Assembly: GCA_945906835.1 (NCBI GenBank)
Contig: CAMDRL010000060.1
Coordinates: 1-7,825 of the forward strand
Origin: Rickettsia typhi
GTDB lineage: Bacteria; Pseudomonadota; Alphaproteobacteria; Rickettsiales; UBA1997
Length of the DNA stretch: 7,825 bases
Reading direction: 5' to 3'
Shown: piece after piece, positions 6,259 through 7,825 of the stretch
Numbering within the stretch: the stretch's first letter is position 1
Layout: each line of letters begins with the position of its first letter
Position numbers and translations under genes: made by a program
Notes under the pieces: generated by a model
What the model saw: the letters and a program-made list of their open reading frames with translations, nothing else
Database searches by the model: none
What the model was told of the DNA's origin: nothing

Positions 6259-7647
6259 ATGAAAAGAGCTGTTACAGGATTTAAGTGGCAAAAAAGTCTA
6301 CTGGAAAAGCTGAGTGAGATAGTTCCAGCAGAAATGCCCACACAAAAAGAAGTGATGGGTTTTACTATTCCAAAAACTGACTATAGAACTGCTAAAAGAG
6401 CTATAGAGCAGAATTTGATGTTTGATCCTTCTCATGTTAGATTTATTCCGGGTTCTATTAATTCAGGACCGCAAAATGATAATGCTGGAAAGTTATTATC
6501 TTTGAATACCGATGGGGATTTAGTTGAATCAACTATGCCACCTAGCGTTATAGCTGTTCCTGGCCTTGGAGGGGCGGATTCTAAAAATAGGGCAACTAAA
6601 TCATTGCTGCAGTTTAGAAGACTTTTTCCAGAGGCTGTTTTATACTCCCCTATAAATGAAGGAAAAGGAAGGGAACAAAGATATATTAGAGGGTTATCTT
6701 ATTACCAAAATGAAGATTTTGTTAATTTAGAAGAGTCTCCTAATTTTTGTAGAGATGTAATCTTTCCAAAAATATTGGATGAAAAAGGTAAGTTACTTCC
6801 GCCAGAAAAGCTAGATAGGATTACGCTTATTGGTTTTAGCATTGGCTCTAGAGAAATAAAGTCTCATATTAGTTATTTGTCTGATTTTTTTATTGAGAAT
6901 GGCCTTGATAAACCAACTATACAAAAATATTTCGATAAAATTTTGGTAATTAATATTGGAAGTCCAATCAATTGGAGTAATCATAAGGCGCAATATTCAC
7001 CTCGTCCATCTGTTATGAATGTAGTGTCTGCTACTGATATGGGGGCAAGAAAACCAGATGAAATGATGAGAGCAATTTATCTTGATCCTAGATCTCATGA
7101 AGATGCTGAATCTCTGTTTGATAGGCCTTATATGGATGAAAAAGGTAAAGATTATTTATTGGTCTTGGGAAGAGATATGGTGCCTAATGGTAAAATGGAG
7201 AATGGAGTTTTTGTGGCAAATTCTTTGGGACACAACTTGGGTAATTATGTTGATGCAATCTCTGAAAGATCTCCAGCTGCTCAAAAGTTTTTTGATTTAC
7301 AAAGATCATATTTGAAATGCGAAGTGTCTGATGAAGAATTAAAAAAAGAGGTCAAAAACAATTTGCTGGGAGCAAGAGAATTTGAATATAATAGAGAGTT
7401 AAAAGAAGAGGATGTAAGAAGTTTGCTAAAATCTTGGTCATCTTATATTAACAAAGAGTTAGCTCAGGAAGATCAGCTACCTATTGTTAGAAAAATTCAA
7501 AATAAAGTAGTAAGAGTGCTAAGTCCAGAATCTTCAGACCCCGCTTCAGCCTGTTCAACAAGCAGTGTTATTAATTTAAAGAAATTTGAAAGCAATCAAA
7601 CAAAAAATGAGAGTGAAGATCTTCAGGGGTCAGGAAGCGTTAGATGA
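6259..7647 (+). CDS. Uncharacterised protein with alpha/beta-hydrolase-like motifs
   Basis: I do not recognise the family of this 462-aa protein. The central part looks like a serine hydrolase of the alpha/beta fold. A strand followed by PSVIAVPGLGG (95-105) resembles the oxyanion-hole loop. RITLIGFSIGSREI (187-200) contains a GxSxG nucleophile elbow with S194. ILVINIGSPINW (228-239) fits the next core strand. D260 (VVSATDMG) or another Asp could be the acid, and H325 in NSLGHNLGNYV the base. No signal peptide or membrane segment is visible, so it is probably cytoplasmic unless exported another way. The first 90 residues and the charged last 120 (many K and E, then a Ser/Asn/Glu-rich tail) have no recognisable domain. 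The Shine-Dalgarno is weak. The stop overlaps the next start as ATGA, implying translational coupling with a membrane protein. It could be a lipase, esterase or thioesterase, or a catalytically dead relative. Confidence 0.8.
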   Translation: MKRAVTGFKWQKSLLEKLSEIVPAEMPTQKEVMGFTIPKTDYRTAKRAIEQNLMFDPSHVRFIPGSINSGPQNDNAGKLLSLNTDGDLVESTMPPSVIAVPGLGGADSKNRATKSLLQFRRLFPEAVLYSPINEGKGREQRYIRGLSYYQNEDFVNLEESPNFCRDVIFPKILDEKGKLLPPEKLDRITLIGFSIGSREIKSHISYLSDFFIENGLDKPTIQKYFDKILVINIGSPINWSNHKAQYSPRPSVMNVVSATDMGARKPDEMMRAIYLDPRSHEDAESLFDRPYMDEKGKDYLLVLGRDMVPNGKMENGVFVANSLGHNLGNYVDAISERSPAAQKFFDLQRSYLKCEVSDEELKKEVKNNLLGAREFEYNRELKEEDVRSLLKSWSSYINKELAQEDQLPIVRKIQNKVVRVLSPESSDPASACSTSSVINLKKFESNQTKNESEDLQGSGSVR

Positions 7648-7825
7648 TTTTTAATAAAAACAATAAAATCTCACAAAAATTTCATCTAATAAGTTTTTTA
7701 TTGCTTCTGGTTACAACAACCATCTGCATCACATTCTTTTTCTACGACAACTACGCTTCCAAAAAACAAATCAGAAATATCCTAACATCAGAGAGCCAAA
7801 GACTGATTAGTAAATTTGATGATTC
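7644..7825 (+). CDS. N-terminus of a membrane-anchored protein, possibly a sensor kinase, cut by the window edge
   Basis: Sixty codons are visible, with no stop before the window ends. The ATG overlaps the preceding stop as ATGA, and AGGA lies 9 nt upstream, a fair Shine-Dalgarno. The protein opens with a short basic, polar stretch (MIFNKNNKISQKF), then one hydrophobic segment of about 20 residues (HLISFLLLVTTTICITFFFY, about 14-33), then a polar, likely helical region (KKQIRNILTSESQRLISKF). This pattern, an uncleaved N-terminal anchor followed by a periplasmic helix, is common at the start of sensor histidine kinases, diguanylate cyclases and chemoreceptors. Proximity to a stand-alone receiver gene makes a sensor kinase attractive, but no catalytic domain is in view, so this is inference. 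Confidence 0.75.
   Translation, partial: MIFNKNNKISQKFHLISFLLLLVTTTICITFFFYDNYASKKQIRNILTSESQRLISKFDD

Noticed and set aside
7082..7315. Plus-strand reading frame inside the hydrolase-like gene
   Set aside because: It is an alternative-frame shadow with a composition rich in Met, Leu and Trp, no start signals, and lies fully within a longer supported gene.

Overview
The window reads as chromosomal DNA of an AT-rich Gram-negative bacterium, most likely an alphaproteobacterium and possibly close to Rickettsiales or Holosporales. The grounds are the low-GC coding style with many AAA, ATT and TTA codons, a DivK-like single-domain receiver, an alphaproteobacterial-looking UbiG, an outer-membrane barrel protein, and mostly weak or absent Shine-Dalgarno sites. 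This placement is inference; no rRNA or other decisive marker is present. A class II DAHP synthase (shikimate pathway) means the organism is not fully stripped of aromatic biosynthesis.

The layout has three blocks. (1) Positions 1-2292, plus strand: a GAF-histidine kinase, cut at its 5' end by the window edge, is followed after 7 bp by a secreted beta-barrel outer-membrane protein. (2) Positions 2446-5608, minus strand: a tightly packed operon reads, in transcription order, class II DAHP synthase, then era, then ubiG. The first junction is TGATG (1-nt overlap), with an almost ideal Shine-Dalgarno inside the end of the DAHP synthase gene; the second is ATGA (4-nt overlap). A near-consensus promoter (TTGACA, 17 bp, GATAAT) lies about 110-140 bp upstream of the DAHP synthase start. 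(3) Positions 5811-7825, plus strand: a DivK-like response regulator, a 462-aa protein with alpha/beta-hydrolase-like motifs that I cannot assign to a family, and, overlapping its stop by ATGA, the start of a membrane-anchored protein that runs off the window.

The convergent gap at 2293-2445 holds two short palindromes in inverted orientation. They share a core and differ by two compensatory base-pair changes, which is what a REP pair (BIME-like unit) looks like. The divergent gap at 5609-5810 holds the DAHP synthase promoter and leader and a weak candidate promoter for the response regulator.

Functionally, the flanks are signalling genes (kinase without receiver, receiver without kinase, and a possible new sensor at the right edge) and the centre is housekeeping (aromatic precursor synthesis, 30S ribosome maturation, ubiquinone synthesis). 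No tRNA, rRNA, CRISPR array or intact transposase gene was seen. The least explained items are the hydrolase-like protein between the two signalling genes, the roughly 54-residue N-terminal extension of Era with a palindrome in its DNA, and the REP pair.
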